DNA of 64,000 nucleotides from Erysipelotrichaceae bacterium (GCA_024684175.1 JAIKXJ010000054.1:47416-111415), one strand, 5' to 3'; counted from the first letter of the stretch, positions 25,040 through 33,772 are shown. Notes: a model not told the origin generated them from the sequence alone. Program-made: numbers and translations.

Positions 25040-25798
25040 CTATAGACCGTAAAACAGTGTATCCATAAAGAACGGGATCTGCTTTTCCCAGCTGGCTTCG
25101 TTGTGTTCTCCGTCCGGTACGATCCGGCTTTCCAGAAGGACTTTCTTCGATATCAGTCTGGCAGCCGCCTCACCAAAGACTTCTCTGGTATTGCGGTAGC
25201 CGATCTCCTTCTCTCCGTAATCCATATATAAGACGGTGTTTTTACGGAATTTCGCTTTGTCGATCATCTCCATGACCTTGGCCGGTGAGAAACCGACGGA
25301 AGGCGATAAGGCAGCACCGCGGGAGAAATACTTCCCATATCTGCACAAGGCATACAAGGTCATCAGTCCGCCCATCGAAGAACCGGCGATGAAGGTGTAT
25401 TCCCTTGACGGGAGGCTCGGATAGTTTTCGTCGATGTAAGGCTTGAGTTCCTTGGTGAAGAAATCCATCGTGATCTTCCCTCTCGCTTTGACCATGCCCC
25501 AGTCGGGATCGTCAAAGTCGAACGGTGTATATTCCGAGATCCGTCCGCCCGGTGCGATCGTTTCGGAATGATGGTTGCATTCCACGCCGACGACCATCAG
25601 CGGCGTCTCGCTTTCTTCCAGATATTTCAATAAGCCCCAGGACTTGCCGTAACTGGCTTCCTCATCATTGAAGAGGTTCTGCCCGTCGAACATATACAGC
25701 ACCGGATAGGCATCACCGTCATCCGGAACATAGACATAAACTTTTCTTTTTTCATCCCCGGTCAGCTGCGGGATGGTCGTCTCAAATACATCTAACAT
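25040..25798 (-). CDS. Esterase D-like alpha/beta hydrolase (operon copy 2)
   Basis: A 252-residue PF00756-type hydrolase beginning MLDVFETTIPQLTG. YVPDDGDAYPVLYMFDGQNLF, the elbow GSSMGG (about residue 145) and the C-terminal GEHNEASW with the catalytic histidine match enterochelin esterase/EstD-like proteins. There is no signal peptide. It heads the three-gene operon: AAGGAAAATGAT precedes the ATG and a minus-strand TATAAT (25836-25831) lies about 30 bases upstream. The family acts on siderophore esters, S-formylglutathione and acyl sugars, so a precise call is not justified. Confidence 0.88.
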   Translation of the reverse strand: MLDVFETTIPQLTGDEKRKVYVYVPDDGDAYPVLYMFDGQNLFNDEEASYGKSWGLLKYLEESETPLMVVGVECNHHSETIAPGGRISEYTPFDFDDPDWGMVKARGKITMDFFTKELKPYIDENYPSLPSREYTFIAGSSMGGLMTLYALCRYGKYFSRGAALSPSVGFSPAKVMEMIDKAKFRKNTVLYMDYGEKEIGYRNTREVFGEAAARLISKKVLLESRIVPDGEHNEASWEKQIPFFMDTLFYGL

Positions 25799-25892
25799 AT
25801 CATTTTCCTTATAATCTTATGTTTATTTTATTATAATTCTTCATCTACAGCTCAGTTTTTTCTTCTATAAGAAACGATTTTTGTTCAAGCAA

Positions 25893-25914
25893 AAAGGCTG
25901 TATTCACAGCCTTT
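25893..25914 (-). terminator. Terminator of the ECF S-component gene
   Basis: AAAGGCTG (25893-25900), 6-base loop, CAGCCTTT (25907-25914). On the minus strand the stem is followed by TTGC, a weak T run. Confidence 0.7.
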
Positions 25915-25939
25915 CACTTTTTGGAATTGTTGACCTGTA

Positions 25940-26485
25940 TTATTCTTTGTCCAAAGAACCTTCTTTGGCAACGGTCTTGGAATAGCCGAACAGCAGCAAG
26001 CCGCCCAGAACGACCGCGAACAGACAGTCACCGAGACCTGCGACCAAGCCCTGGGTGAAGACGAGGCTTGCGTCCTCTTTGTAGATGACGATATCACCGA
26101 TCGGCGCGATGAGGATCCATGCGACCGCATTGGCGACCAGGTTGGCGATGATGAAGTTGACCAGTTCCTTCGTTGAGAAGTAACCGTCTCTGACATTGAT
26201 CTTCTTTGCGAAGAGACCGATGATCAGACCGTAGACTGCCGTGGCAAATGCCCATGTCCACCATACGCCGCCCCAAGACATATCGCAGAGCACATGTCCG
26301 ATAAAACCGGAAAGACAGCCGACGACCGGTCCGTATAAGACAGCGAATACTGCCTGGACCGCATACTGGAAGGCGATGTTGGTATTCGGGATACCGCTAG
26401 GGATCGCTACGAAACGAGCGAGCACAAAGAATAAAGCAGCACCGATACCGGTCGCAACGACCTTACGTACAGAATCATTTTTCAT
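25940..26485 (-). CDS. ECF transporter S component, UPF0397 (riboflavin-type)
   Basis: A 181-residue membrane protein with about six helices, matching the UPF0397/ECF substrate-specific family. FVAIPSGIPNTNIAFQYAVQAVFAVLYGP, LSGFIGHVLCDMSWGG and FTQGLVAGLGDCLFAVVLGGLLL are characteristic; only short pieces are quoted. It should bind a vitamin-like substrate (riboflavin is the usual label) and hand it to a shared EcfAAT module that is not in this window. AGGGGGAAAATTTA precedes the ATG. No FMN riboswitch is seen in the 85 bases upstream. Confidence 0.85.
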   Translation of the reverse strand: MKNDSVRKVVATGIGAALFFVLARFVAIPSGIPNTNIAFQYAVQAVFAVLYGPVVGCLSGFIGHVLCDMSWGGVWWTWAFATAVYGLIIGLFAKKINVRDGYFSTKELVNFIIANLVANAVAWILIAPIGDIVIYKEDASLVFTQGLVAGLGDCLFAVVLGGLLLFGYSKTVAKEGSLDKE

Positions 26486-26570
26486 TAAATTTTCCCCCTA
26501 TCTCATTTCCGAAACAGCAGAAGACATGCTTTTTCAGACGCATTTATATTATCATCAACAAAGTTCAGTT

Positions 26571-27398
26571 TCAATGATCCCATGCAGGATCATAAGATCC
26601 CGATCCCGGACAAAGAAAATCCAAAGTCCTTTGTAACAGCTCTTCATTGTCCGCAGTCCGTCCGTCCCACAGACCGAATCCATGGTCGGCGCCGTCGATC
26701 AAGACGAGCGATCTTTTCTTTGCCTTTTGTAAAACATCATAGATCCATCGGCCGTTTTCGACCTCGATCGTCGTATCCTTATTCCCCTGCAAGATCAGTG
26801 CCTCCCCTTGAAAACTTCTCAAAGGTTTCAAGGCATCTTCTTTCAGCAGATCATCGATGAACTGTTTCGACATTTTTATCGTTTCTTCGGCAAAGATGTC
26901 ATAGAAATCGCAATAGCCTTTTTCCAGAGTCTGGCTTTTCAGCTTCCGCAGATCCTGTTCCAGGAAGCGGTCATCTTCTTTGAATTTTCTTAAGACCGAT
27001 GCCCAGAAGACGAGTTTATGAAACTCTTTGTGCCGGGCAAGGAAGAGCGAGATGATCCGGCCGCCCATCGAATAACCGAGCAGTGCCGCCTTCTGCGGGT
27101 CGAAGACGTACTCCCTTTTCAGATAGTCGTAGCAGCACTCCAGATCTTCCAGACAGGATTTCAGACTGTAGTTTTGAAACGGTTCTTCCGACTTCCCGTT
27201 GCCGGCAAAATCCGGTGCCATGCAGATAAAGCCGGCTTCCGCGAGACGCTCGCCGAGCCACACATATCTTCCGTCTTCTTCTTTTTGCGAACGGAAACTG
27301 TGTGCCATCAGTAAGATGCCCTCACTGCCGTCACCTTCATAAAGAGAAACGGGGATCTTGCTTCCCCGCTTTGAATCGATGAAGATCTCTTTCATCAT
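26571..27398 (-). CDS. Alpha/beta hydrolase
   Basis: A 275-residue cytoplasmic serine hydrolase. The nucleophile is in GYSMGG (about residue 113), the acid in LQGNKDTTIEVENG and the histidine in GADHGFGLW, so the triad is complete. APDFAGNGKSEEP is the conserved loop after strand 4. Relatives include acyl-esterases and cinnamoyl-esterase-like enzymes. It overlaps the metI stop by 4 bases and is therefore the last gene of the methionine-uptake transcript, which suggests it may be expressed under methionine starvation. Confidence 0.88.
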   Translation of the reverse strand: MMKEIFIDSKRGSKIPVSLYEGDGSEGILLMAHSFRSQKEEDGRYVWLGERLAEAGFICMAPDFAGNGKSEEPFQNYSLKSCLEDLECCYDYLKREYVFDPQKAALLGYSMGGRIISLFLARHKEFHKLVFWASVLRKFKEDDRFLEQDLRKLKSQTLEKGYCDFYDIFAEETIKMSKQFIDDLLKEDALKPLRSFQGEALILQGNKDTTIEVENGRWIYDVLQKAKKRSLVLIDGADHGFGLWDGRTADNEELLQRTLDFLCPGSGSYDPAWDH

Positions 27399-28030
27399 GA
27401 AAGTTTCTTATACAGATAATTGCCGAGCATCTGCACCGCCTGAACGAAGATGATCAGGATGACCGAACAGACGATCAGGACATCGGTCTTGTACTGCTGA
27501 TAGCCGTAGCGGATCGCCAGATCGCCGATACCGCCGCCGCCGGCCGTACCGGCCATAGCGGAATAGCCGACCAGTGAGATGATCAAAAGGATCACGCCGT
27601 TGAGCATGCGCGGGATCGATTCCTTGATGTAGACTCTGAGCAGGATCTGCCAGTCGGAAGCGCCGAAAGACCGTGCCGCTTCGATGACCCCGGGATCGGT
27701 CTCCCGCAGACTTGTTTCAAAGATCCTTGCGATATACGGGATGGCAGAGACCGTCAAAGGAACGATCGCCGCTCTCGTTCCGATGGCTTTGCCCATCAGG
27801 AAACGGGTGAACGGAATGATGATCACCAGCAGGATGATGAACGGAAAGGAACGGAAGATGTTCACGATCAATGACAGCGTCTCATAGACGATCTTGTTGG
27901 GACGTAAGCCGTCCGGTGCCGTCAGTGTCAGGATGACCGCCGGGATGAATCCCAGGATCACGGAAAACAAGGTCGACCAAAAGACCATGTATAAGGTCTG
28001 CTGAAATGAAGTCCAGATGATACCGTTCAT
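27395..28030 (-). CDS. metI: Methionine ABC transporter permease
   Basis: A 211-residue permease with about five helices, typical of MetI. The EAA loop is GVIEAARSFGASDWQILLRV, which docks on MetN. FPFIILLVIIIPFTR and SLVGYSAMAGTAGGGGIGDLA are family hallmarks. ATG 28030 overlaps the metN stop (TAATG) and GGGAGG precedes it by about 10 bases; the longer in-frame start upstream was rejected. It forms a complete D- and L-methionine importer with MetN and MetQ. Confidence 0.95.
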   Translation of the reverse strand: MNGIIWTSFQQTLYMVFWSTLFSVILGFIPAVILTLTAPDGLRPNKIVYETLSLIVNIFRSFPFIILLVIIIPFTRFLMGKAIGTRAAIVPLTVSAIPYIARIFETSLRETDPGVIEAARSFGASDWQILLRVYIKESIPRMLNGVILLIISLVGYSAMAGTAGGGGIGDLAIRYGYQQYKTDVLIVCSVILIIFVQAVQMLGNYLYKKLS

Positions 28031-28998
28031 TAGTTGAGCACCTCCCATAAGACCTTGACGGAATCAAGGTATTTGATGACCTTGTCCTTATCTTCTTCTT
28101 TCACATTGATGACAAGAGAACCGTAAACATTGGAACGGAAATCCTCCAGTTTTGCCCAGGAGATCGAAAAATCGAGATCGAGCTTCCTGGCCATCTGGGA
28201 GATCACCGGTTCATCGGCAGATTCATCCGTGAAAAACAGCTGGATGTTGACCCCTTCCGCCGGCAGCAGTTCGCTGTCTTCATGCAGGAACGCCTTGATC
28301 TCTTTGGCCGGACGGATGAAGAGTTCCTCCGGTCTGCCGATCTGCAGGACGCGGCCGTCTTTGATGAAAGCGACCTTCTGACAGATCTGCTTGACGACCT
28401 CCATCTGGTGGGTGACCACAATGATCGTGATGCCCAGTTCTTTGTTGATCTTGGAAAGCAGATCCAGGATGCCCCGGGTGATCGCCGGATCGAGCGCCGA
28501 AGTGGCTTCATCGCAAAGCAGGATCTTCGGATCCAGGACCAGCGCCCTGGCGATCGCCACACGCTGCTTCTGGCCGCCGGAAAGTTCTCTGGGTCTTGCG
28601 TGGATCTTGTCGGAAAGACCGACCAGTTCGATGAGACCTTCGATCTTGGTTTTAGCTTCCGGCGTGTTGGTCCTGATGCCCCAGAACTTCATCGGCAGGG
28701 CGACATTGTCATAGACATCGAGCCTTTCGAGAAGGTTGAAGTTCTGAAAGATCATGCCCATCTCCTTCTGTAAGAGATGCAGCTGTTTCTTGTCCTTGAC
28801 CGAGACCAAAGTCCCGTCCACACTGATCGATCCGGATTGGTAGTCTTCCAGACCGTTGATGCATCTTAACAGCGTGGACTTGCCGGCGCCGGACTGACCG
28901 ATGATACCGTAGATCTCATGATCGTCGATATCAAAGGAGATGTCTTTCAGGACCTGCAGGTCGCCGAAGTTCTTGCATACATTTTCAAGTTTGATCAT
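28030..28998 (-). CDS. metN: Methionine ABC transporter ATP-binding protein
   Basis: A 322-residue ATPase. Walker A is GQSGAGKST, the signature is LSGGQKQR, Walker B is ILLCDEATSALDP and the H-loop is VVTHQM. The last 80 residues form the NIL ligand-sensing domain (LFFTDESADEPVISQMARKL), which in E. coli MetN binds methionine and causes trans-inhibition. ATG 28998 follows GGAGAATCGTTT. The stop overlaps the metI start. The operon order is metQ-metN-metI with the T-box upstream of metQ. Confidence 0.96.
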   Translation of the reverse strand: MIKLENVCKNFGDLQVLKDISFDIDDHEIYGIIGQSGAGKSTLLRCINGLEDYQSGSISVDGTLVSVKDKKQLHLLQKEMGMIFQNFNLLERLDVYDNVALPMKFWGIRTNTPEAKTKIEGLIELVGLSDKIHARPRELSGGQKQRVAIARALVLDPKILLCDEATSALDPAITRGILDLLSKINKELGITIIVVTHQMEVVKQICQKVAFIKDGRVLQIGRPEELFIRPAKEIKAFLHEDSELLPAEGVNIQLFFTDESADEPVISQMARKLDLDFSISWAKLEDFRSNVYGSLVINVKEEDKDKVIKYLDSVKVLWEVLN

Positions 28999-29078
28999 AA
29001 ACGATTCTCCTGTAAACAGACAGAAATGTTCAGACAGCGCTGAACATTTCCGTGTCAAAATACGATTTTAAATACTGA

Positions 29079-29921
29079 TTATTCCGGTTCTACAAAGGAA
29101 GTGATGACGGCGCCTTTGTAGGTATCTTCGATGTAATGAGAAACGGCATCGGATGTGATCGCCTTGACCAGAGCCTGGATCTTTTCCGAATTCTCGTTGC
29201 CCTCGACCGTGACGATGAAGTTGGTGCGGCGGACGGAAGTCTCCGCATCGAACTGCTCGACGACAAGTGCCGGATGGCTTGCCGGCAGACCGGCGCCTAA
29301 AGCGTAGTTGCCGTTGATGACGGACGCATCGACATCGGCCAGAGCCAGAGGAAGCTGTGCTGCTTCCAGTTCGATGATCTCGTAGTTGTGAGGGTTGGCT
29401 TCCGCATTGCCGTTGATCGTATGCGCGGAAAGTTCGCCTTCGACCGGATTCAGGAAACCGTTGTCGATCAGGAACTGGATCGCTCTGGTCCTGTTGTCTT
29501 CGTCATTCGGGACGGAGATGGAAGCACCTTCCGGAATGTCGGCGACATTGGTATATTTATCGGAATATAAGCCCATCGGTTCGATATGGACGCCGCGGAC
29601 AGCTTTTAATTTCCAGCCATGCGTGTCGTTCTGGTTGTTCATGTAGCCTAAAGTCTGGAAGTAGTTGGCATCCAGTTCACCGGCGACCAGATTTTCATTC
29701 GGCAGGACATAGTCTTCATAAACGACGACTTCCAGCTCCCAGCCTTCTTCCGCCAGTACGCCCTTGACGGCATTTTCCAGGATCTCCGCATGCGGGACCG
29801 GGTTGACACCGACCGTGATCTTCTTGTCTTCTTCAGGTGCAGGAACATCTTCCTTCTTTGTGCATCCCGCCAGGCTCAGCACGACCAGCAACGCAAGCAA
29901 TAATGTAATAATCTTCTTCAT
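29079..29921 (-). CDS. metQ: Methionine-binding lipoprotein
   Basis: A 280-residue NlpA/MetQ lipoprotein. The signal MKKIITLLLALLVVLSLAGC ends in lipobox LAGC. The mature protein has the family pattern: VGVNPVPHAEILE, DYVLPNENLVAGELDANYFQT, and AVITSFVEPE at the end. It is tethered outside the membrane and passes methionine to MetI. ATG 29921 follows GAAAGGGGAAAGAA. It is the first gene after the T-box leader, so its expression should rise when tRNA-Met is uncharged. Confidence 0.96.
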   Translation of the reverse strand: MKKIITLLLALLVVLSLAGCTKKEDVPAPEEDKKITVGVNPVPHAEILENAVKGVLAEEGWELEVVVYEDYVLPNENLVAGELDANYFQTLGYMNNQNDTHGWKLKAVRGVHIEPMGLYSDKYTNVADIPEGASISVPNDEDNRTRAIQFLIDNGFLNPVEGELSAHTINGNAEANPHNYEIIELEAAQLPLALADVDASVINGNYALGAGLPASHPALVVEQFDAETSVRRTNFIVTVEGNENSEKIQALVKAITSDAVSHYIEDTYKGAVITSFVEPE

Positions 29922-29966
29922 CTTTCTTTCCCCTTTCTTATTACATTCCGATTTGTATCCGGGTCT

Positions 29967-30205
29967 AGAAACAAAAAAGCCGTCCATAAGGACGACTTCA
30001 ATATCGTGTTACCACCTTAATTCGTGTATTTCTACACCTCTTTCAGATACAAACATATCCTAGCACTGTAACGTGTGCATCACGTTACCCTCTCATATCG
30101 AGGGTACGGCTCCAAGACCATGTTCAGCTGAATTCCGACGTCTTTTTCCACCAGCCAAAGACTCTCTGTGCTCTTTGTTCAGCCTACTCTTCTTTTCCAA
30201 GCCTT
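29967..30205 (-). ncRNA. T-box leader, probable methionine specifier
   Basis: On the minus strand a Stem I region (from about 30205) contains AGAGTAGGCTGAAC and ends with GAAC-ATG-GTC near 30122, giving a candidate ATG (Met) specifier. Two hairpins follow: TACCCTC/GAGGGTA, and GTAACGTG/CACGTTAC. The conserved T-box AAGGTGGTAACACG lies at 30017-30004, and the terminator stem GTCGTCC/GGACGGC with six T ends at about 29972. Antiterminator formation with uncharged tRNA-Met would permit metQNI transcription. The T-box identity is secure and the specifier is supported by gene context. Confidence 0.93.
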
Positions 30206-30210
30206 TTCTA

Positions 30211-30240
30211 AATCATAATATAATCCGTTTCCGTTTTCAA
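30211..30240 (-). promoter_or_regulatory. Promoter of the T-box/metQNI transcript
   Basis: Minus strand TTGAAA (30240-30235), 17-base spacer, TATGAT (30216-30211). Transcription would begin near 30205, just before Stem I. The -35 lies in an A/T-rich inverted repeat (CCGTTTT/AAAACGG, about 30230-30247). Confidence 0.75.
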
Positions 30241-30301
30241 TAAAACGGAAGCTGTTTTTTCCAATTTTTTGAAATTTTTTTTACACTGAATGAAACTATT
30301 T

Positions 30302-31357
30302 TCACTGCCAGAACAGATTCAGTTTTCCGTCGTTATAGCCGTAGAATTCATCCATGTCGACATAGGAATCGAACTCATCATTCAGGAGTTCTTCCTTGGT
30401 GACGCCTTTGACCCGCATGTCGATGTTGTAGTTGGATTCGCCGATGTAATAAACACCGTCCTTATATCCGATCAGCATCGCGATGTGACCGTTGGATGAC
30501 AGCAGATCGCCGATCTTGATCTGATCGAGCGACTCGGCAGTGATCTTCACCTTCTCGCCGAGATCGGAAAGATCGAAGACTTTGGGATCGGGACCGGCAC
30601 CGATATCGCCGGGATCGAAACCCGCGTTGATCAGACACCAGCTGATGAAACCGGAACAGTCCAGCGAATTCTTCAGATAGCCGCCGACCGGGATCGAATA
30701 GATCGGACAGCCCCAGGGCTTCGGCCCCCGGACCGTTCTGGTGATGCCTTCTTTTTCGACCTTGTATTCATTGAGATACAATCCTTCATGATAGTATCTT
30801 CCTTCCCCGTCCGCATAAGGAAGACGTCCGTTCTCATTGAAATAGTTGAAATGATAGGGAAACTGCAGGAGCAGGAATCTCGCCGCCTGTACGGCAGCTG
30901 CCCGGCTGCGGTAACCGCGCTCGACGATCTTGGTCCGCAGGATCTCGTCGAGATACTCGTTTTCTTCGACCGTGTACTCTCCGCAGGGAAGCGACGGCTT
31001 ACTCTCATCGATATACGGCGCAGTGATGTATTCACTGACTTCCACTTCATAGCTGTTGCAGTCCTTGACCAGTTTCACGTTTCCGGCATTGTGTCCGGTC
31101 ACACGGTTGGTCTTGACGGAAGCGATCGACTCGTCTTGCGAGATGTAGCCGATGTCGTCCAGGACATAGACCTCGCCGACGCCCAGATAGACCTTGTAAT
31201 GTTCTTTCACATCACAGGGCTTGATGACCTCTTCGCGGACGACCGGCGCCTCTTCTTCCTCCGGCACGGACTGTCTTGAAGAAAAGCCCATGAAGAAAAG
31301 CGAAGCCAGTATGACGGTCAGCAGTAAAGGAAGCGAATAACTCTTCTTTCTCCTCAT
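30302..31357 (-). CDS. NlpC/P60-like secreted protein with Ig-like domain (tandem copy 1)
   Basis: A 351-residue envelope protein. An N-terminal signal anchor (SLPLLLTVILASLFFMGF) precedes an acidic linker and a short bacterial Ig-like segment (VYLGVGEVYVLDDIGYISQ to VTGHNAGNVKLV). The C-terminal cysteine-peptidase region has NSLDCSGFISW (catalytic Cys) and SSNGHIAMLIG (catalytic His). The predicted role is cleavage of wall peptides. A paralogue lies directly upstream. ATG 31357 has no ribosome binding site, but an extended -10 (TGTTATCAT) ends 7 bases before it; an earlier ATG at 31366 lies inside that -10. Confidence 0.85.
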   Translation of the reverse strand: MRRKKSYSLPLLLTVILASLFFMGFSSRQSVPEEEEAPVVREEVIKPCDVKEHYKVYLGVGEVYVLDDIGYISQDESIASVKTNRVTGHNAGNVKLVKDCNSYEVEVSEYITAPYIDESKPSLPCGEYTVEENEYLDEILRTKIVERGYRSRAAAVQAARFLLLQFPYHFNYFNENGRLPYADGEGRYYHEGLYLNEYKVEKEGITRTVRGPKPWGCPIYSIPVGGYLKNSLDCSGFISWCLINAGFDPGDIGAGPDPKVFDLSDLGEKVKITAESLDQIKIGDLLSSNGHIAMLIGYKDGVYYIGESNYNIDMRVKGVTKEELLNDEFDSYVDMDEFYGYNDGKLNLFWQ

Positions 31358-31395
31358 GTCATCCATGATAACACGAAAAGATGTTCATGCCGTCT

Positions 31396-32421
31396 TTATG
31401 ACCACATGGCCGTATAGTTCCCGTCCTGCCGATAATACTCATCCATCAGGATGCAGTATTCCCATTCCGACTTCCGAAGAAACTCTTCATAAGAATAGAC
31501 ACGGATCTGTAGGTCGTTGACCCAATAGGATTCGGCGATATAGATCCTTGTCCCGTCCATTCCGATGATCATGCCGATATGGCCGTCCAGACCCGTCAGA
31601 TCGCCGCACTTCAGATCTTCGATCTTCGCTTCATCTATACTGACGAGTTCACCCAGATCGGTCAGATCCGGGACATCTTCACTCGGTCCGGAACCGATAT
31701 CGCCGCAGTCGAAACCGGCATTGTATAATGCCCAGGTGATGAAACCCGAACAGTCCAGCCCGTTGGGCGTGTATCCTTCCGTGGAATATTCATAGATCTT
31801 CGTTCCCCACGGTCCAGATTCCGCAAGCGAGGCCGAGATGCCCGCAAGTTTGGCGGAAGACAGATAAAGGCCTTCGTGATAGTAGCGTCCTTCACCGTCC
31901 GTGACATATCCGCCCGCCACCAGTCTGCCGTTCTCATAGAAATAGTTGAGCTTATAAGGAAAACGCAGCGTCAGGAAACGGGCCGCTTCCACCGCGCCGG
32001 CTCTTGTCTGATCACCGGCTTTATCGATCAGATAGCGTAAGACCGTATCCAGATAATAGTTCTCTTCCGCGGTATAACGCTCTTCCGGCAGATAGTCCTT
32101 GTCCATATCCAGGGTCGGTCTCGTGTAAAGAGAAGAGACGCGGACGCTGTTCGTTTCGCAGCCGATCTGCACCTTCGTCTCACCGTCCGAAAGTCCGCGC
32201 AGTCCTCCTTCTTCGACCGCTGCGATGTTTTCGTCTTCTGCGGAAACAGATCGCTCAGCACTCAGCGGATAGGTCTCCCCGACCGCCAGATAGATCTCAT
32301 AGGTCTTCGTCAGCGCACAGGAAGCAGTATCAATGATCTCACGATGCGAGGCAAAACAGTAAGTCAGCACTAACATCAGCGTGAGAAGAATAAACATTTT
32401 AAAGCCGCTTGAAAATCTCAT
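31396..32421 (-). CDS. NlpC/P60-like secreted protein with Ig-like domain (tandem copy 2)
   Basis: A 341-residue paralogue of the downstream gene with the same order: signal anchor (MFILLTLMLVLTYCFA), short Ig-like segment (IYLAVGETYPLSAERSVSA), a helical region containing RAGAVEAARFLTLRFPY, then NGLDCSGFITWALYNAGFDCGDIGSG and LDGHIGMIIG with the catalytic Cys and His. ATG 32421 has no Shine-Dalgarno site; TATAAT ends exactly 6 bases before it, so the mRNA should begin at the start codon. The two copies share the Cys/His core and spacing, which points to an old duplication. Confidence 0.85.
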   Translation of the reverse strand: MRFSSGFKMFILLTLMLVLTYCFASHREIIDTASCALTKTYEIYLAVGETYPLSAERSVSAEDENIAAVEEGGLRGLSDGETKVQIGCETNSVRVSSLYTRPTLDMDKDYLPEERYTAEENYYLDTVLRYLIDKAGDQTRAGAVEAARFLTLRFPYKLNYFYENGRLVAGGYVTDGEGRYYHEGLYLSSAKLAGISASLAESGPWGTKIYEYSTEGYTPNGLDCSGFITWALYNAGFDCGDIGSGPSEDVPDLTDLGELVSIDEAKIEDLKCGDLTGLDGHIGMIIGMDGTRIYIAESYWVNDLQIRVYSYEEFLRKSEWEYCILMDEYYRQDGNYTAMWS

Positions 32422-32469
32422 ACGGCAATTATACAAGTGCTTTTCTGAAATCCGTCTGAACTTTACCTG

Positions 32470-32498
32470 AATTTGAAAAGGGTCCTCAGCGGACCCTT
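32470..32498 (-). terminator. Terminator of psd
   Basis: On the minus strand AAGGGTCC (32498-32491), 5-base loop, GGACCCTT (32485-32478), followed by TTCAAATT. It overlaps the psd stop codon. The T run is imperfect. Confidence 0.75.
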
Positions 32499-33688
32499 GC
32501 GTATTCTTCTCCCATGTTCAGATGCGTTCCGGCTTCATGACTCAGACTGAGCCCGGCATCCTTTTCAAAGATCATGACGATGTCGCTTCCCCCGTACAGG
32601 AAATATCCCATCGGATCGCCTTTCTTCACATGCGATGAAACCTTAACATCTTCTTCGAAGTTGACCGAAGCGACCTGGCACATGCCGACCGGACAGACCG
32701 CGACGTAGCGGGAAGAACAGTCTTTCATGATGATGACCGCGCGTTCCTCCAGAGACTGCCAGCCGAAGACTTCCGGGAAGATCTCCCGGTAACGGCCTCT
32801 CTTTTCGTCCCAGGTGATCACACCGCCGGGTAATGGTGCCATATCGATCTTATAGGCCTCGACGATCTGACCGGAGACCGGAAAATGGTAACGGTGATAG
32901 TCGTTGATATCTAAGAAGGTATGGGTCAGATAGCCGCCGGCAAAGATCTTCTTATATCTGTCCGTTCCCAGAAAAGAAGAGATGTCACATAAAGTCCCGG
33001 TCTTGATGGCCAGTCCCATCTGTTCATCTTCTTCCTTTTCGATGATCCTTCCTTCTTCATCGATCCGCCAAAGTCCCTGCATCGCCGCATCGGCCGGGGA
33101 AACGATGACCCGCTCATCGTCGGCGGCTGCGATCGGACGCTTCTCGGGATCTTTCAGTTTTCTGGAAAAGAAGTCATTGAAACAGTGCCAGTTCTGCGGA
33201 TCTTCGAAAAGATCGTCATTCAGATGAAAGCCCTCTTCTTTCTTTGCCAGCTGAAGATATCCGTCATTCCATGACGCTTCGCTGTCCAGAAAGGTGCCGA
33301 TCTGCGAGACCGCTTTTTTGAACCAGCTTCTGACCGGTTCGTGATTGATCAGACAAGGATGATAGTATCCCTTCCCCTCCAGCTGCTTCAACGGCTGTTC
33401 CAGGATGAAATACATGATCCCCATCGACTGATCGATGCGGTCATATAAGCTCACATAGCGCTTTGAAGGATGGAAAGCCCAGGGCATCGACTTCACGCAG
33501 CGCTCGATCAGATCCAGATAATCCCGCAGATCTTCGATCGGATTGGTGTCGGGATCGGGATTGACTTTGCGGGCGTGAGCGATCGAAGCATCAAAAAGAT
33601 CTTTCAGACCCTCATCGGCATTCAATAGGCCGAGCAGTTCTCTGACGGTCGGTCCATACTCGTCTTTTTTGATGCTTTTCATATCCAT
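32486..33688 (-). CDS. psd: Phosphatidylserine decarboxylase
   Basis: About 400 residues. It makes phosphatidylethanolamine at the membrane after self-cleavage to a pyruvoyl enzyme. The catalytic region shows SPADAAMQG (acid), LDINDYHRYHFPVSG (histidine) and the cleavage site YGGSDIV, where Ser becomes the pyruvoyl group; most family members have LGST or GGST. An N-terminal extension of about 170 residues precedes the core. ATG 33688 is preferred because TATAAT (33701-33696) ends 7 bases before it; the ATG at 33697 overlaps that hexamer. No phosphatidylserine synthase gene is adjacent. Confidence 0.9.
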   Translation of the reverse strand: MDMKSIKKDEYGPTVRELLGLLNADEGLKDLFDASIAHARKVNPDPDTNPIEDLRDYLDLIERCVKSMPWAFHPSKRYVSLYDRIDQSMGIMYFILEQPLKQLEGKGYYHPCLINHEPVRSWFKKAVSQIGTFLDSEASWNDGYLQLAKKEEGFHLNDDLFEDPQNWHCFNDFFSRKLKDPEKRPIAAADDERVIVSPADAAMQGLWRIDEEGRIIEKEEDEQMGLAIKTGTLCDISSFLGTDRYKKIFAGGYLTHTFLDINDYHRYHFPVSGQIVEAYKIDMAPLPGGVITWDEKRGRYREIFPEVFGWQSLEERAVIIMKDCSSRYVAVCPVGMCQVASVNFEEDVKVSSHVKKGDPMGYFLYGGSDIVMIFEKDAGLSLSHEAGTHLNMGEEYARVR

Positions 33689-33737
33689 GTCAAACATTAT
33701 ATCTTCAAACAGCCCTTCTGAACATCGTTTTGATCAA

Positions 33738-33768
33738 AAGAAAAAGGTGTGCTTCACGCACACCTTTG
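33738..33768 (-). terminator. Terminator after rpoC
   Basis: A long stem, AAAGGTGTGC paired with GCACACCTTT across a 4-base loop (33743-33767), followed on the minus strand by TTCTTTTGATC. It lies a few bases after the rpoC stop. Confidence 0.92.
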
Positions 33769-33772
33769 ACTC

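Noticed and set aside
26486..26570. FMN riboswitch upstream of the riboflavin-type ECF gene
   Set aside because: The region is only about 85 bases and lacks the conserved FMN-aptamer boxes.
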